58,406 bases of DNA from Paracoccaceae bacterium (GTDB taxonomy: Bacteria > Pseudomonadota > Alphaproteobacteria > Rhodobacterales > Rhodobacteraceae), in the NCBI GenBank assembly GCA_030758115.1, contig JANREX010000073.1, positions 26,265 through 84,670 on the forward strand, given 5' to 3'. The position numbers were made by a program, and so were the translations under genes. Of this stretch, positions 17,445 through 26,515 are shown piece by piece. Under the pieces are notes generated by a model. The model did no database searches. It saw only the letters and a program-made list of their open reading frames with translations, and was not told where the DNA came from. Every line of letters begins with the position of its first letter. The first letter of the stretch is position 1.

Positions 17445-18197
17445 TCAGCCTTTGTTGACCATATGCGACGCGGTCGGTCGGCCCGCCGCGATCCGCTCCG
17501 CCTCAAGCCGGGTGATGGTCGCGTCGATGCCGCTGCGGTCGGTCAGGCCATGGGGGTTTTCGCGGGTCGGCATGGTTTCGGCCACATGCAGGAACCGCTC
17601 CTGCGCCACGGCATAAAGGCGGCGCAATTCCTCCAGCGGGTCGGCATGGTCATCGGCGCGGATGTCCAGCCAGGCATAATCCTGGTCGCGGTGGATCACC
17701 AGGCAGGCGGACTGACGCCCGCGCTTGTCCCCGCCCGCATCCTCGCCCGCCTGCATGGCAATCAGCAGCCGTTCGGCCAGGGGTTTGTCCATCGCCGCCT
17801 GGTAGGCCGCCAGCGTATCGGCGATCACCGCCGGCCCTTCCAGCATGTTGCCCGCAACCGACACGCCTTCGGCAAGCAGATGCCCGCACCAGTCCACGCA
17901 ATTGGCCCCGGTAAAGGCCGCATTGCGCCCCTTGGCGTCGATCATGTGGAACTGCCGGTTCGGGTGCCCGTCATCGCGCCCGGTGAAGATCGGCACGATG
18001 GCATCAGGCGGCGCGCCCGCTTCCATCAGGCGCAGACCGTCGGGGCCATAGGTCGGGTTGACGAAGGCCTGCGTGGCGACCGCCCCCACCCTGCCCTTGA
18101 TGAAGGGCACGGCGCAGCCCACGGCGAAAAAGCGGCTGGCGACGGCAATGCCGAGATGGCCGGTGGCGGGGTCACGCGCAACGATGGACCAGGTCAT
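17445..18197 (-). CDS. DUF1028 domain-containing protein (putative Ntn-hydrolase)
   Basis: 250-residue protein of the DUF1028 family, starting MTWSIVARDPATGHLGIAVASRF and containing AVATQAFVNPTYGP. The family resembles Ntn-hydrolases and is often found beside gamma-glutamyltransferase and peptide transporters; no reaction is firmly established to my knowledge. Here it follows the gamma-glutamyltransferase gene with a 3-bp gap and is the last gene of the peptide-transporter operon. There is no signal peptide, so it works in the cytoplasm, probably on an imported peptide or amide. Confidence 0.88.
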   Translation of the reverse strand: MTWSIVARDPATGHLGIAVASRFFAVGCAVPFIKGRVGAVATQAFVNPTYGPDGLRLMEAGAPPDAIVPIFTGRDDGHPNRQFHMIDAKGRNAAFTGANCVDWCGHLLAEGVSVAGNMLEGPAVIADTLAAYQAAMDKPLAERLLIAMQAGEDAGGDKRGRQSACLVIHRDQDYAWLDIRADDHADPLEELRRLYAVAQERFLHVAETMPTRENPHGLTDRSGIDATITRLEAERIAAGRPTASHMVNKG

Positions 18198-18200
18198 GGC

Positions 18201-19988
18201 TCAGCGCCCCACCGCATAGGCCTGCATCAGGCGGGGTGTGGCGGCGGCGCGCAACAACCCGTCCGGGTCGCGCCGCGCGGCTGTCATGCGGCCCACGGTC
18301 CAAGGCTCTGCCTCGGTGATGCGGTGCCCGCGCGCACGCAGATCATCCAGCACGGGTTTGCCAAAGCTGGTCTCGGCCATGATCATGCCGGGTTCGCGCG
18401 ACCGCGGGAAGAAACTGGACGGGAAATGCGTCGAATGGAACAGCGGCGCGTCGATCGCCTCCTGCAGGTTCATCTTGTGGTGGACGTAGCGCAGGAAGAA
18501 GGCCAGCTGCCACTGGTCCTGCTGATCGCCACCCGGCGTGCCGAAGGACAGCTGCGGCACCCCGTCCTTGAGGGCCAGCGAAGGCGTCAGCGTGGTGCGC
18601 GGGCGCTTGCCCGGCTCCAGCGAGGTGGGCAAACCCGGCTCCAGCCAGAACATCTGCGCGCGGCTGTTCAGGCAGAAACCCAAGCCCGGAATGGTCGGAG
18701 AGGATTGCAGCCAGCCGCCCGATGGCGTGATCGAGACCATGTTCCCCTCGTTGTCGATCACGTCGATATGGACGGTATCACCCTTCTTTTCGGACAGATG
18801 CGCCATGGTCGGCTCGTAGACGGCCTGATCGGTGCGGCTCAACCGGCCCAGCAACGCCATCGTGCGCGCCAACTGGTCCTCATAGCCCGGAACGGTGCCG
18901 GGGCGCAGGTCCATGCTGGCCTTTGCCCCGATCAGTTTGGCGCGGGCGGCGTTGTAATCGTCCGACAGCAGCACATCCAGCGGGACTTTCGCGAAATCGG
19001 GATCGCCGTAATAGACCTCGCGATCCGCATAGGCCAGTTTCTTGGCCTCGACGACATGGTGGATGAAATCGGCGCCCATCGGGTCCATCGCGGACAGATC
19101 GAACCCTTTCAGCAGCGCCAGCGTCTGCAAGAACACCGGCCCTTGCGTCCATGGTCCGCATTTGGCGACGGTCCAGCCGTGATAGTCATAGGTCAGCGGT
19201 TCCTCGACATGGGCGGCATAACCGGCCAGATCATCCGCTGTCAGCACCGCCTTGTGACGGCTTCCCGAGGCATCCATCACCTCGGCTTTTGACAGGTAAT
19301 CGGCGATCCCCTCGGCCACGAAACCGCGATAGAAGGCATCGCGCGCGGCGTCGATCTGCGCCTCGCGGCCCTGCTTGGCCTCGGCCTCGGCCAGGATGCG
19401 CGTCCAGGTCGCGGCCAGCGCGGGGTTGGTCACATTGGACCAGGCCGCAGGGGCCGCGCCACCGGGCAGCCATGTCGCGTGCGATGTCGGCCATTCGTCG
19501 CGGAAGAAATCGGCCAGACCCGCGATGGTGGCGGCGACACGCGGCAACACCGGATGGCCCTTTGCGGCATAGAAGATCGCAGGTTCCAGCACATCGCGCA
19601 GGGACAGCCGACCATAGTCGCGCAGCATCAGCATCCAGCCGTCCCAGGCGCCGGGAATGACCGTCGCCAGCAGACCGTCGCCGGGGATCACCTCAAGCCC
19701 TTCGGACCGGTAATGATCAATCGTGGCACCCGCAGGCGTCGGGGCCTGGGCGCAGATCACCTCGACCTTGTCGCGCGCCGCTGAATAGAGGATCGCGGGC
19801 ATATCGCCACCGGGGCCGTTCAGATGCGGCTCAAGCACCTGCAGGGCCAGGCCCGTGGCCACGGCCGCATCAAAGGCATTGCCCCCCTGTTCGAGGATCT
19901 TCATCCCCACCGCAGAGGCGATCCAATGGGTCGAGGTCACAACCCCGAACCGGCCCAGGATCTCGGGGCGGGTAGTAAAGCCAGACAT
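18201..19988 (-). CDS. ggt: Gamma-glutamyltransferase family protein (cytoplasmic type)
   Basis: 595 residues, full length. The autoproteolysis/nucleophile threonine is T405 in GDTVHIDVIDNEGNMVS, and the oxyanion/substrate loop TPSGGWLQSSPTIPG follows. The N-terminal half has the family's GGNAFDAAVATGLALQVLEP. It lacks a signal peptide, unlike classical periplasmic GGT, so it should cleave imported gamma-glutamyl or similar amide bonds in the cytoplasm. The start has GGAGGAAG upstream. It lies 17 bp downstream of the permease gene, tying it to the ABC transporter. Confidence 0.92.
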   Translation of the reverse strand: MSGFTTRPEILGRFGVVTSTHWIASAVGMKILEQGGNAFDAAVATGLALQVLEPHLNGPGGDMPAILYSAARDKVEVICAQAPTPAGATIDHYRSEGLEVIPGDGLLATVIPGAWDGWMLMLRDYGRLSLRDVLEPAIFYAAKGHPVLPRVAATIAGLADFFRDEWPTSHATWLPGGAAPAAWSNVTNPALAATWTRILAEAEAKQGREAQIDAARDAFYRGFVAEGIADYLSKAEVMDASGSRHKAVLTADDLAGYAAHVEEPLTYDYHGWTVAKCGPWTQGPVFLQTLALLKGFDLSAMDPMGADFIHHVVEAKKLAYADREVYYGDPDFAKVPLDVLLSDDYNAARAKLIGAKASMDLRPGTVPGYEDQLARTMALLGRLSRTDQAVYEPTMAHLSEKKGDTVHIDVIDNEGNMVSITPSGGWLQSSPTIPGLGFCLNSRAQMFWLEPGLPTSLEPGKRPRTTLTPSLALKDGVPQLSFGTPGGDQQDQWQLAFFLRYVHHKMNLQEAIDAPLFHSTHFPSSFFPRSREPGMIMAETSFGKPVLDDLRARGHRITEAEPWTVGRMTAARRDPDGLLRAAATPRLMQAYAVGR

Positions 19989-20005
19989 GTTCTTCCTCCG
20001 ATTAA

Positions 20006-20866
20006 TCAGTGCTCGCGCGGGTCAAGCGCATCGCGCAACCCGTCGCCCAAAAGGTTGAAACCCATCACCACCAGGAAAATCCCGGCGCCCGGCCAGATCG
20101 CCATCCAGGGCGCCTGGCTCAGGAAATTCTTGGCCGTGTTCAGCATCGAGCCCCAGCTGGGCGCGGGCGGCTGCTGGCCCAGTCCCAGAAAGGACAGCGA
20201 GGCTTCGGCGATGATGGCGGTCGCAATGGTCAGCGTGGCCTGCACCAGAATGGGCGGCACGACGTTGGGCAGGATGTAGCGCGTCATGATCGCCACATGC
20301 CCCAGACCGATGGCGCGCGCGCCCTCGACGTAATCCTCGGTCTTGACGGCCAGAACCTGCCCGCGTGTCAGCCGGATGAAGATGGGCACCGCCGACAGGC
20401 CGATGGCGATCATCGCATTGGTCAGCGACGGCCCCAGGAAGGCCGCAAGCGCGATCGCCAGGATCAGGAAGGGCATTGCCAGCAACGCATCGGTGCAGCG
20501 GCTGATGATCCCGTCCGTCCAGCCGCCGAAATAGCCCGAGACCAGCCCGAAGGGCACGCCGATGGCCACCGCGATCATGACCGACACGACCCCCGCCAGC
20601 AGCGAGGCCTGCGCGCCCCAGATCATGCGGGCCAGGATGTCGCGCCCGATCTCGTCGGTGCCCATCCATGCGGCGGCAGATGGTGCCTTGCGGATCGCGC
20701 CCCAGTTGGTGGCATTCGGATCGGCAATCGGCAGCAGCGGCGCCAGCAGGGCCAGCCCCACGAAAAGCGCCACCACGGCAGCACCGATCAGCGCGCTCTT
20801 GTTGGCGCGCAGCTTGCGCCATGTGCGGCTTTGGGGTTTCACGGGTGCCTCGGCAAGTGCGGTCAT
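20006..20866 (-). CDS. Peptide-type ABC transporter permease (DppC family)
   Basis: 286-residue inner-membrane permease. The N-terminal cytosolic segment is followed by a first membrane helix (LIGAAVVALFVGLALLAPLL) and the OppC N-terminal domain; the coupling EAA loop is near VEGARAIGLGHVAIMTRYIL. The ATG at 20866 overlaps the DppB stop by ATGA and has GAGGA in range; the longer upstream frame is spurious. With DppB it forms the translocation channel for an oligopeptide, glutathione-like or amide substrate. Confidence 0.93.
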   Translation of the reverse strand: MTALAEAPVKPQSRTWRKLRANKSALIGAAVVALFVGLALLAPLLPIADPNATNWGAIRKAPSAAAWMGTDEIGRDILARMIWGAQASLLAGVVSVMIAVAIGVPFGLVSGYFGGWTDGIISRCTDALLAMPFLILAIALAAFLGPSLTNAMIAIGLSAVPIFIRLTRGQVLAVKTEDYVEGARAIGLGHVAIMTRYILPNVVPPILVQATLTIATAIIAEASLSFLGLGQQPPAPSWGSMLNTAKNFLSQAPWMAIWPGAGIFLVVMGFNLLGDGLRDALDPREH

Positions 20867-21810
20867 TGCGCGGTCCTCAGCCTTGGGTTCAGGATGACGT
20901 AAAGCACGTCCGCTATGAGGTTCATCAGGATGAAGCCGACCGCCGTGCACAGCACCACACCCTGCACCACCGCATAGTCGCGGTTGAACACGGCATCGAC
21001 GATCAGCTTGCCGAAACCGGGGATGGTGAAGATCTGTTCGGTCAGCACCGCGCCTGCCAGCAATTCGCCGAACAGGAGCGCCGACAGCGTCACGACCGGC
21101 AGCACCGCGTTGCGAAACGCATGTTTCAGGATCACCACGCGCCCCCGCAGCCCCTTGGCGCGGGCGGTGCGGACATAATCGGCCTGCAACACGCCCAGCA
21201 TCGCGGAGCGCGTGTGCCGCATCAGCGTGGCGGCCAGCGCCGTGCCCAGCACGAAGGCGGGCATGATCATCGTGGTCAGCGATTTCCAGGGATCGACCCA
21301 GGGGCTTTCATAGCCCGAGGCGGGCAGCCAGCCCAGGTTGACCGACACCAGCAGGATCAGCATGATCCCCAGCCAGAAATTCGGGATCGACAAGCCCGAC
21401 AGCGCGACCACATTGGCCAGCCAATCCACCCATGTGCCCTTGCGCACGGCCGACAGGATGCCCGCCGGAATGCCGATCAGCATGGCAAAAAGCATCGACA
21501 TGATGGCCAGCTGGATCGTCACCGGCAGCTTGGACGCGATCAGGTCCAGCACAGGCTCGTTGGTGCGCAGCGAAATGCCCAGATCACCGCGCAGCACATC
21601 GCCCGCCCAGTAAAGGTACTGCATCACGAGGGGTTCGTTCATGCGGTATTTCTCGCGCAGAAGCGCGATCACCTCGGGGTCGCGGTCCTCGCCCGCCATC
21701 ACAAGGATCGGGTCGCCCGGCAGCAGCTTTTGCAGCGCGAAGACGAACATCGACACCAGGATCAGTGTCGGGATCGCGATCAGGATGCGGCGGAGGATGA
21801 AAGACAGCAT
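20863..21810 (-). CDS. Peptide-type ABC transporter permease (DppB family)
   Basis: 315 residues with six predicted membrane helices. It starts MLSFILRRILIAIPTLILVSMFVFAL, the standard DppB/OppB beginning, and has the EAA loop at YVRTARAKGLRGRVVILKHAFRNAVLP. It overlaps the next permease by 4 bp. It is separated from the binding-protein gene by a 109-bp gap that holds two perfect hairpins. Confidence 0.94.
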   Translation of the reverse strand: MLSFILRRILIAIPTLILVSMFVFALQKLLPGDPILVMAGEDRDPEVIALLREKYRMNEPLVMQYLYWAGDVLRGDLGISLRTNEPVLDLIASKLPVTIQLAIMSMLFAMLIGIPAGILSAVRKGTWVDWLANVVALSGLSIPNFWLGIMLILLVSVNLGWLPASGYESPWVDPWKSLTTMIMPAFVLGTALAATLMRHTRSAMLGVLQADYVRTARAKGLRGRVVILKHAFRNAVLPVVTLSALLFGELLAGAVLTEQIFTIPGFGKLIVDAVFNRDYAVVQGVVLCTAVGFILMNLIADVLYVILNPRLRTAQ

Positions 21811-21835
21811 GGCCAGCCTTTTGGTGCGGGTGTCA

Positions 21836-21908
21836 CGCGGGGCCGACGGCCCCGCGACATGTCATGGTAGGGTCATCGGGATGCAGCCCACGCCAGCAGG
21901 CTGCATCC
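21836..21908 (-). promoter_or_regulatory. Two intercistronic stem-loops between binding protein and permease genes
   Basis: CGCGGGGCC-GAC-GGCCCCGCG (21836-21856) and GGATGCAGCC-N10-GGCTGCATCC (21879-21908) are both perfect inverted repeats. Neither is followed by a T tract on the - strand, so they look more like mRNA 3'-end stabilisers or attenuators that raise binding-protein expression over that of the permeases. Confidence 0.6.
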
Positions 21909-21919
21909 CTTTGGCCGGG

Positions 21920-23425
21920 TCACTCCATCGTGACGCCGGACAGGCGGATCATTCCATCAGGATAGGCCTGGAAGCCATTGATCTTGTTGGACATCGACCA
22001 GAGCCATGTCTGGTGATACAGGTAGATGATCGGCAGTTCCTCGCGCAGGATCGCATTGGCCGCGTCATAGCTTGCCTTGCGCTCGGCCACGTCGGTCGAG
22101 GTGCGCGCCTTGTTCAGCAGGGCGTCGATCTCTTCCGTGCAGAACTTGCTGTCGTTCAGGCCACCGGCGCAGGTCATGAAGGAATGGATGTTGCCATCCG
22201 GGTCCGTACGCCCCGACCAGCCCACCTGCGTCGCGTCATAATTGCCGGCGGACTGTTCCTGCAGCATGGTCGCGAATTCGGTGGCCTTGATCGAAATCTC
22301 GATGCCCGCTTCCGCCGCCATCGCCTGCACAACCTGCATCAGCTGCAACTGTACCGGGTTGTTGGCGGCCTGGATTTCCACCTTGATGCCGTCAAGACCG
22401 GCCTCGGCCAGCAGCGCCTTGGCCGCGTCCACGTCGCGCGCGGGCACCGGGTTGGTCTGGTCATACCAGGGCGAGGTCGGCGGGAACGGCTGGTTGCCGG
22501 CCGCGTAGACGCCTTCGAACACGACCTGGTTGATCACCTCGCGGTCGATCGCCAGCGACAGGGCCTGGCGCACGCGCTTGTCCTTGCCGAACGGGGTTTC
22601 CGAGCGCGCGCCGTTGTTCACGTTCACGGTGATCCCCTGGTAGCCAAGGCTTGTCGCAGCCGAGAAGGCCAGGTTGCCATCGGCCTTGACGCCCGCCACA
22701 TCGGAGGGTGCAAGACGCTCCAGCATGTCCAGATCGCCCGAGCGCAGGTTGGCCAGGCGCACGGTGGTATCCGGGATCGGCAGGAAGATCAGCCGGTCAA
22801 AGCTGTAGCTGCCCGCGTCGTAATGCTCGGCGAATTTCTCCAGCACGATCCGGTCCTGCTGGATCCGCTCGACGAACTTGTAGGGACCCGAACAGACCGG
22901 GCTGTTGGCCAGCTCCAGCCCCTTTTCGGCCGCCGCCGTCGGCGAAACCATCATGCCCGCACGATCCGACAGCTGCGCGATCAGGGTCGCATCGGGGTTC
23001 TTGAGGTTGAATGTCACCTCGTAAGCACCTGTTGCCACGACGGTTTCCACCGATGACAGCTCGGACTTGCGGCGGCTTTCGGGCAGCGTCTTCGACCGCT
23101 CGATATTGGCTACGACCGCTTCGGCATTGAAGGGCGTGCCGTCATGGAACAGCGCGTCCTCGCGCAGTTTCATGGTCAGGGTCTTGCCCTCGTTCGACCA
23201 TTCCCAGGATGTCGCAAGTTCCGGGATGAACTGCAGGTCCGGTGTGATGTTCACCAGCTTGTCGCAGAGGGATTCGAACACGATCCGCCCCACGAAGGTC
23301 CGCGCCTGGTCGGTATCCAGGGCATCGGGATCTTCCTGCAGGCCGATCCGCAGATCGGCGGCCTGGGCGGCGCTTGCCATCGCGACCGACGCCAAAAGCG
23401 TGGTCATCAGCTTTCTTATCGTCAT
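21920..23425 (-). CDS. ABC transporter substrate-binding protein, family 5 (peptide/nickel type)
   Basis: 501-residue periplasmic receptor. Signal peptide MTIRKLMTTLLASVAMASAAQA, then mature ADLRIGLQEDPDALD. Family-5 features include VFESLCDKLV and the long two-lobe layout. The ATG at 23425 has AAGGAG upstream and overlaps the ATPase stop by ATGA. It is unusual in coming after the two ATPase genes. The ligand cannot be read from sequence; operon partners GGT and DUF1028 suggest gamma-glutamyl peptides or related amides. Confidence 0.93.
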   Translation of the reverse strand: MTIRKLMTTLLASVAMASAAQAADLRIGLQEDPDALDTDQARTFVGRIVFESLCDKLVNITPDLQFIPELATSWEWSNEGKTLTMKLREDALFHDGTPFNAEAVVANIERSKTLPESRRKSELSSVETVVATGAYEVTFNLKNPDATLIAQLSDRAGMMVSPTAAAEKGLELANSPVCSGPYKFVERIQQDRIVLEKFAEHYDAGSYSFDRLIFLPIPDTTVRLANLRSGDLDMLERLAPSDVAGVKADGNLAFSAATSLGYQGITVNVNNGARSETPFGKDKRVRQALSLAIDREVINQVVFEGVYAAGNQPFPPTSPWYDQTNPVPARDVDAAKALLAEAGLDGIKVEIQAANNPVQLQLMQVVQAMAAEAGIEISIKATEFATMLQEQSAGNYDATQVGWSGRTDPDGNIHSFMTCAGGLNDSKFCTEEIDALLNKARTSTDVAERKASYDAANAILREELPIIYLYHQTWLWSMSNKINGFQAYPDGMIRLSGVTME

Positions 23426-24552
23426 TGGGTGGTCTCCTTGCTGTTGGTCAGGTTGTTCTCGTGAGTGTGGTCGGACTGATAAACGGGTTCGCCTGCGCCC
23501 CCTTGCGACGCAGCGCGGTACAATGCGAAACGCGCCTCGGCGGCGGGGCTGCGGCGGGATGCGCGCGCCAGTGGCAGATCGGGCACGGGCAGCGTGTCGT
23601 GATGGTGGCAGGCCACCTGGTGGTCCTTGCCCTCCAGCACCGGGCGCGCAGTGCGGCACAGATCGGTCGCATGCGGGCAGCGGGTATGGAACTTGCAGCC
23701 CGCGGGCGGATTGGCCGGCGACGGGATATCGCCGCCCAGCACCTTGCGCCCCGCGGCGCTGCCGGGCACGGGTACCGGAATGGCCGCCAGAAGGGCCTGG
23801 GTGTAGGGATGGCGCGGCGCGGTGAACAGGTCTTCGGTGCGCGCCAGTTCCACCACCTCGCCCAGGTACATCACGGCGATCCGGTCGCTCATGTGGCGGA
23901 TCACGGCCAGATCATGCGCGATGATCACCAGCGTCAGACCGAATTCCTGCTTCAGATCCTCCAGCAGGTTCACGATCTGCGCCTGCACCGACACATCCAG
24001 CGCCGAGACAGGCTCGTCCCCGATCACCAGCTTCGGACCCGAGGCCAGCGCGCGGGCGATGCAGATGCGCTGGCGCTGCCCACCCGAGAATTCATGCGGA
24101 TACCGGTCCGCCATTTCGGGGCGCAGACCGACGCGGGCCATCAACTGGGCCACCTTCTCGCGCCGCGCCGCCGCTGTCAGATTCGTATGCAGGCGCAGCG
24201 GTTCCGCGATGATCGTCTCGACGGTCATGCGCGGGTTCAGCGCCGAAAACGGATCCTGAAAGATGAACTGCAACTCGGAGCGCAGCGCGCGCATGGCCCC
24301 CGCGCCCAGCAGCGTCAGATCCCTGCCCTCGTGGATCACGCTGCCCTCGGTCGGATCGATCAGCCGCAACAGCAGCCGGGCCAGTGTGGACTTGCCGCAG
24401 CCGCTTTCGCCGACGATGGCAAATGTCTCGCCGCGCCGCACCTGAAGCGACACACCGTTCACCGCATGGATCGTGGTGGTTTTCGCGAACAGCCCGCCCC
24501 CTTGGGTGAACCGTTTGTGCAGATCGACCGCCTCGAGAATGATATCGCTCAT
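23422..24552 (-). CDS. ABC transporter ATP-binding protein (DppF family)
   Basis: 376 residues. Walker A GESGCGKST (48-56), Q-loop FIFQDPFSALNPR, signature SGGQRQRI and Walker B KLVIGDEPVSALDV are all present, followed by the oligopeptide-transporter C-terminal domain with the Cys-containing CKFHTRCPHATDLC segment. The start at 24552 overlaps the DppD stop by ATGA. The last 60 residues are longer than usual and charged. It powers import together with the DppD-like partner. Confidence 0.94.
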   Translation of the reverse strand: MSDIILEAVDLHKRFTQGGGLFAKTTTIHAVNGVSLQVRRGETFAIVGESGCGKSTLARLLLRLIDPTEGSVIHEGRDLTLLGAGAMRALRSELQFIFQDPFSALNPRMTVETIIAEPLRLHTNLTAAARREKVAQLMARVGLRPEMADRYPHEFSGGQRQRICIARALASGPKLVIGDEPVSALDVSVQAQIVNLLEDLKQEFGLTLVIIAHDLAVIRHMSDRIAVMYLGEVVELARTEDLFTAPRHPYTQALLAAIPVPVPGSAAGRKVLGGDIPSPANPPAGCKFHTRCPHATDLCRTARPVLEGKDHQVACHHHDTLPVPDLPLARASRRSPAAEARFALYRAASQGGAGEPVYQSDHTHENNLTNSKETTQ

Positions 24553-25541
24553 GCCGCCCCCACCATCGTGTCCAGCGGCGCGCGCAGGCAGGCCACCCGC
24601 TGACCGCCGCCCATGTCGGACAGGGTCGGCCTTGCGGCGCGGCAATCATCCAGCACGAAAGGGCAACGCGACGCGAACCGGCAGCCTTGCGGCATCGCGG
24701 CGGGCAATGGCACCGCGCCGGGAATGGTCAGCAAGCGCCCCTGGCGGCCCGCGATGGCCGGCATCGACCCCATCAGACCCAAAGTATAGGGATGCTGCGG
24801 CTCGTCGAAGATCCGCGCGACGGGGCCGCTTTCCACGATACGGCCCGCATACATCACCGCGACGTCATCGGCGATTTCGGCCACCACACCCAGGTCATGG
24901 GTGATCATCAACAGCGCCGCGCCCGTGTCGTCCTGCAATTCGCGCATCAGGTCCAGGATCTGCGCCTGAATGGTCACGTCCAGCGCGGTCGTGGGTTCAT
25001 CCGCGATCAGCAGTTCGGGATCATTGGCCAGCGCCATCGCGATCATCACGCGCTGACGCATGCCGCCCGACATCTGGTGCGGATAGTCGTCCAGCCGCGT
25101 TTCGGCGGCAGGCATGCGCACCTTGCGGAACATCTCGAGCGCCCTGTCACGCGCTTCGGCGGGTGTGCAGCCCTTGTGGCGGCGCACGGCCTCGGCCACC
25201 TGGTGGCCGACGGTGAAGGCCGGGTTCAGACTGGTCATCGGCTCCTGAAAGATCATCGCCATGCGGTTGCCGCGCAGGTCCTCGATCTCGGCCTCGGGCA
25301 GGTCCAGAAGATCGCGCCCGTTGAAACGGGCATGGCCTTGGGTCACGGTCGCCGCGCGCTTGGGCAAAAGCCCCATGATCGCCAGCGACGTCACGGACTT
25401 GCCGCAACCGGATTCCCCCACAAGGCACAGCGTCTTGCCACGTTCGATGGAAAAGCTGACGCCGTCGATCAGGTCAACGGGTTGGCCGCGAAAGCGGATC
25501 GACAGGTCGCGCACGTCAAGCACGGGATCAGGATGCGTCAT
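24549..25541 (-). CDS. ABC transporter ATP-binding protein (DppD family)
   Basis: 330 residues. Walker A GESGCGKSV (42-50), Q-loop MIFQEPMTSLNP, signature SGGMRQRVMIA and Walker B LLIADEPTTALDV. The C-terminal region has the CRFASRCPFVLDDC cysteine pattern common to peptide importers. The ATG at 25541 has GGAGG six bases upstream and lies inside the end of the regulator gene, so translation is coupled to it. Confidence 0.94.
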   Translation of the reverse strand: MTHPDPVLDVRDLSIRFRGQPVDLIDGVSFSIERGKTLCLVGESGCGKSVTSLAIMGLLPKRAATVTQGHARFNGRDLLDLPEAEIEDLRGNRMAMIFQEPMTSLNPAFTVGHQVAEAVRRHKGCTPAEARDRALEMFRKVRMPAAETRLDDYPHQMSGGMRQRVMIAMALANDPELLIADEPTTALDVTIQAQILDLMRELQDDTGAALLMITHDLGVVAEIADDVAVMYAGRIVESGPVARIFDEPQHPYTLGLMGSMPAIAGRQGRLLTIPGAVPLPAAMPQGCRFASRCPFVLDDCRAARPTLSDMGGGQRVACLRAPLDTMVGAA

Positions 25542-26229
25542 CAAGCGCCTCCAGCGAGGTCAGCCTGAGGATGCCATCGTTCAGCGACATGATATGCGTC
25601 CGCATCGCGGCACCGGCACGCACGGGATCATGATCGGCGATCGCATCGACAAGCTCGCGGTGCTGGCGCGCATATTGCGCAAGCACGGAACGGCTGCGCG
25701 CGCGTTCACGCAGGGCGCGCCAGGCATCATCGTGGCGGGCGCGATCCATCGAGTCGAAGATCATCAGGAAGAACCGGTTGCCCGCGGCGCGGGCGATCTC
25801 GCGGTGCAGGGCGGAATCCCACAATTCGCGCCCGTCCGCATCGGCCGTGTTCTCAAGCCGCGTCAGGATCTCGCGCATCCGCGCCACATCCGAGGCAGAG
25901 GCGCGCAACGCAGCCAGTTGCGCCAGTTGCGGCTCGACCCGCAGGCGCACCTCCATCACTTCGGTGAAATTGGCCTCGGGCGCGCCCATCTCGTCCAGCG
26001 TATCGGGCCGCGGCCCTGCGAAAGTGCCCGCCCCCTGCCGCCGCCAGACCAGCCCCTCGGCCTCCAGCACCTCAAGCGCGCGGCGCACCGAACGGCGGCT
26101 GATGCCCAGCGTTTCGGCCAGCTGACGCTCGGTCGGGATGCGATTGTCCCCCGTCGCCGGAACATCGCGCAAAACCGCGCGCAACCGCTCCAGCGCCAGG
26201 GACGAGTTATCGCGATCACGCTCTGACAT
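25528..26229 (-). CDS. GntR-family transcriptional regulator with FCD domain
   Basis: 233 residues. The winged helix-turn-helix at about 25-75 contains IPTERQLAETLGISRRSVRRALEVLEAEGLVWRRQGAGTF; the rest is an all-helical FCD ligand domain with its usual LHREIARAAGN and HRELVDAIADHD segments. It is the first gene of the peptide-transporter/GGT operon and overlaps the DppD-like gene, so it most likely regulates this operon and itself. Candidate operator repeats lie directly upstream of its start. Confidence 0.92.
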   Translation of the reverse strand: MSERDRDNSSLALERLRAVLRDVPATGDNRIPTERQLAETLGISRRSVRRALEVLEAEGLVWRRQGAGTFAGPRPDTLDEMGAPEANFTEVMEVRLRVEPQLAQLAALRASASDVARMREILTRLENTADADGRELWDSALHREIARAAGNRFFLMIFDSMDRARHDDAWRALRERARSRSVLAQYARQHRELVDAIADHDPVRAGAAMRTHIMSLNDGILRLTSLEALDDAS

Positions 26230-26240
26230 GCCGGACCTTT

Positions 26241-26436
26241 TGAACCAATTTGGAATGGGTTCACTATTGGTATCGCGCGAGGGCAACGCAAGGAAAAAAC
26301 CAGCGCCCGGTGGATTGTGTAATTTTCGCAAATTTTTACACGTCAAATGCCGATTTTTTCATCACCAGGGCCCCGCGATGCCCATCTGGCGGACCATTCC
26401 CGGACCAATCACATGATTCGAATCGCGGATTGGTTC
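26241..26436. promoter_or_regulatory. Candidate operators in the GntR/acetamidase divergent region
   Basis: TGAACCAATT-TGG-AATGGGTTCA (26241-26263) is a near-perfect inverted repeat (one mismatch) 12 bp upstream of the regulator start. The same half-site recurs as GGACCAATC at 26402-26410 and, inverted, GATTGGTTC at 26428-26436, flanking the palindrome GATTCGAATC (26415-26424). The arrangement suggests binding of one regulator to sites serving both the - strand transporter operon and the + strand acetamidase operon. Confidence 0.5.
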
Positions 26437-26515
26437 GATTTCTCCTTCGAGGGTATTGCCAAGCCACCCCGATCACTTAAGCTTTCACCAAACAGGCATT
26501 TGAAAGGGGTTTGAC

